A stretch of 64,000 nt of DNA from JACQPU01 sp039961715 (lineage in GTDB: Bacteria > Bacteroidota > Ignavibacteria > UBA10030): the NCBI GenBank assembly GCA_039961715.1, contig JABRVW010000010.1, forward strand, positions 45,660 to 109,659, in the 5' to 3' direction. Positions 63,973 to 64,000 of the stretch are shown here, one piece after another. Below the pieces are notes generated by a model. The model ran no database searches. It worked only from the letters and a program-made list of their open reading frames with translations, and was not told the DNA's origin. The number at the start of each line of letters is the position of its first letter. The stretch's first letter is position 1. Made by a program: the position numbers and the translations under genes.

Positions 63973-64000
63973 AAAAAAAAGCCCCGGCGCACGTTGGTAC
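63973..64000 (-). terminator. Possible 3' arm of a terminator from an upstream minus-strand gene
   Basis: On the minus strand GCGCCGGGGC (63990-63981) is followed by eight T. The other arm would lie beyond the window end, so this cannot be confirmed. CCCCGGCG at 63960-63953 is an alternative pairing partner, but its T-run would then be in the loop. Confidence 0.3.

Overview
The window is 64 kb of densely packed, GC-rich bacterial chromosome from a Gram-negative organism, with about 49 protein genes, no gene-free gap over 300 bases, and no rRNA, tRNA, CRISPR array, prophage or insertion sequence that I could see. Several features point to the Bacteroidota/Chlorobiota/Ignavibacteriota side of the FCB group: an LpxC-FabZ fusion, the order uppS-bamA-skp-skp-lpxD-lpxC/fabZ-lpxA, a PcrB/GGGP-synthase homologue, and ClpC plus ClpS in a Gram-negative. 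Several intergenic regions hold promoter-like pairs of the form TTGnnn-17-TAnnTT, unlike the -33/-7 promoters of classical Bacteroidetes. I therefore favour an Ignavibacteria/Chlorobi-like lineage, without certainty.

Layout. 1-8 kb: a truncated TPR protein gene, then icd, then a forward operon clpS-alaS-GGGP synthase-gmhA-sugar phosphate transferase. 8-15.4 kb: a reverse operon that reads like one trans-envelope machine (giant TPR protein, beta-barrel with a TonB-box-like segment but no visible plug, SPOR protein, ExbB, ExbD, TonB). 15.4-19.3 kb: carB split into two genes with a small secreted LTxxQ (Spy-like) gene wedged between them by overlapping reading frames. 19.4-28.8 kb: a MoaC-MoaB fusion, a 1861-residue soluble hybrid histidine kinase, and divergent aconitase. 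28.8-32.3 kb: a coiled-coil membrane protein with a lipoprotein, and the periplasmic methionine sulfoxide repair pair MsrPQ. 32.4-38 kb: a signalling operon with an STAS-like protein, a class III cyclase carrying three c-type heme motifs, a SpoIIE-type phosphatase and a HerA-like ATPase. 38-44.3 kb: mutS-dinB-DUF3109, an ATP-grasp ligase divergent from a C39-type peptidase, and a DUF309 protein. 44.4-47.3 kb: two sodium/amino-acid symporters. 47.3-57.9 kb: one long reverse operon for lipid carrier, outer-membrane assembly and lipid A synthesis, running on into lipoate transfer, panB, surE and apaG. 58-64 kb: clpC, then a DapA-family aldolase coupled to a DPP-IV-like peptidase.

Central metabolism (icd, acnA) and envelope construction dominate. 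The parts most likely to hold something undescribed are the split carB with its intercalated secreted gene, the TPR/barrel/SPOR/ExbBD/TonB operon, and the tri-heme cyclase operon.
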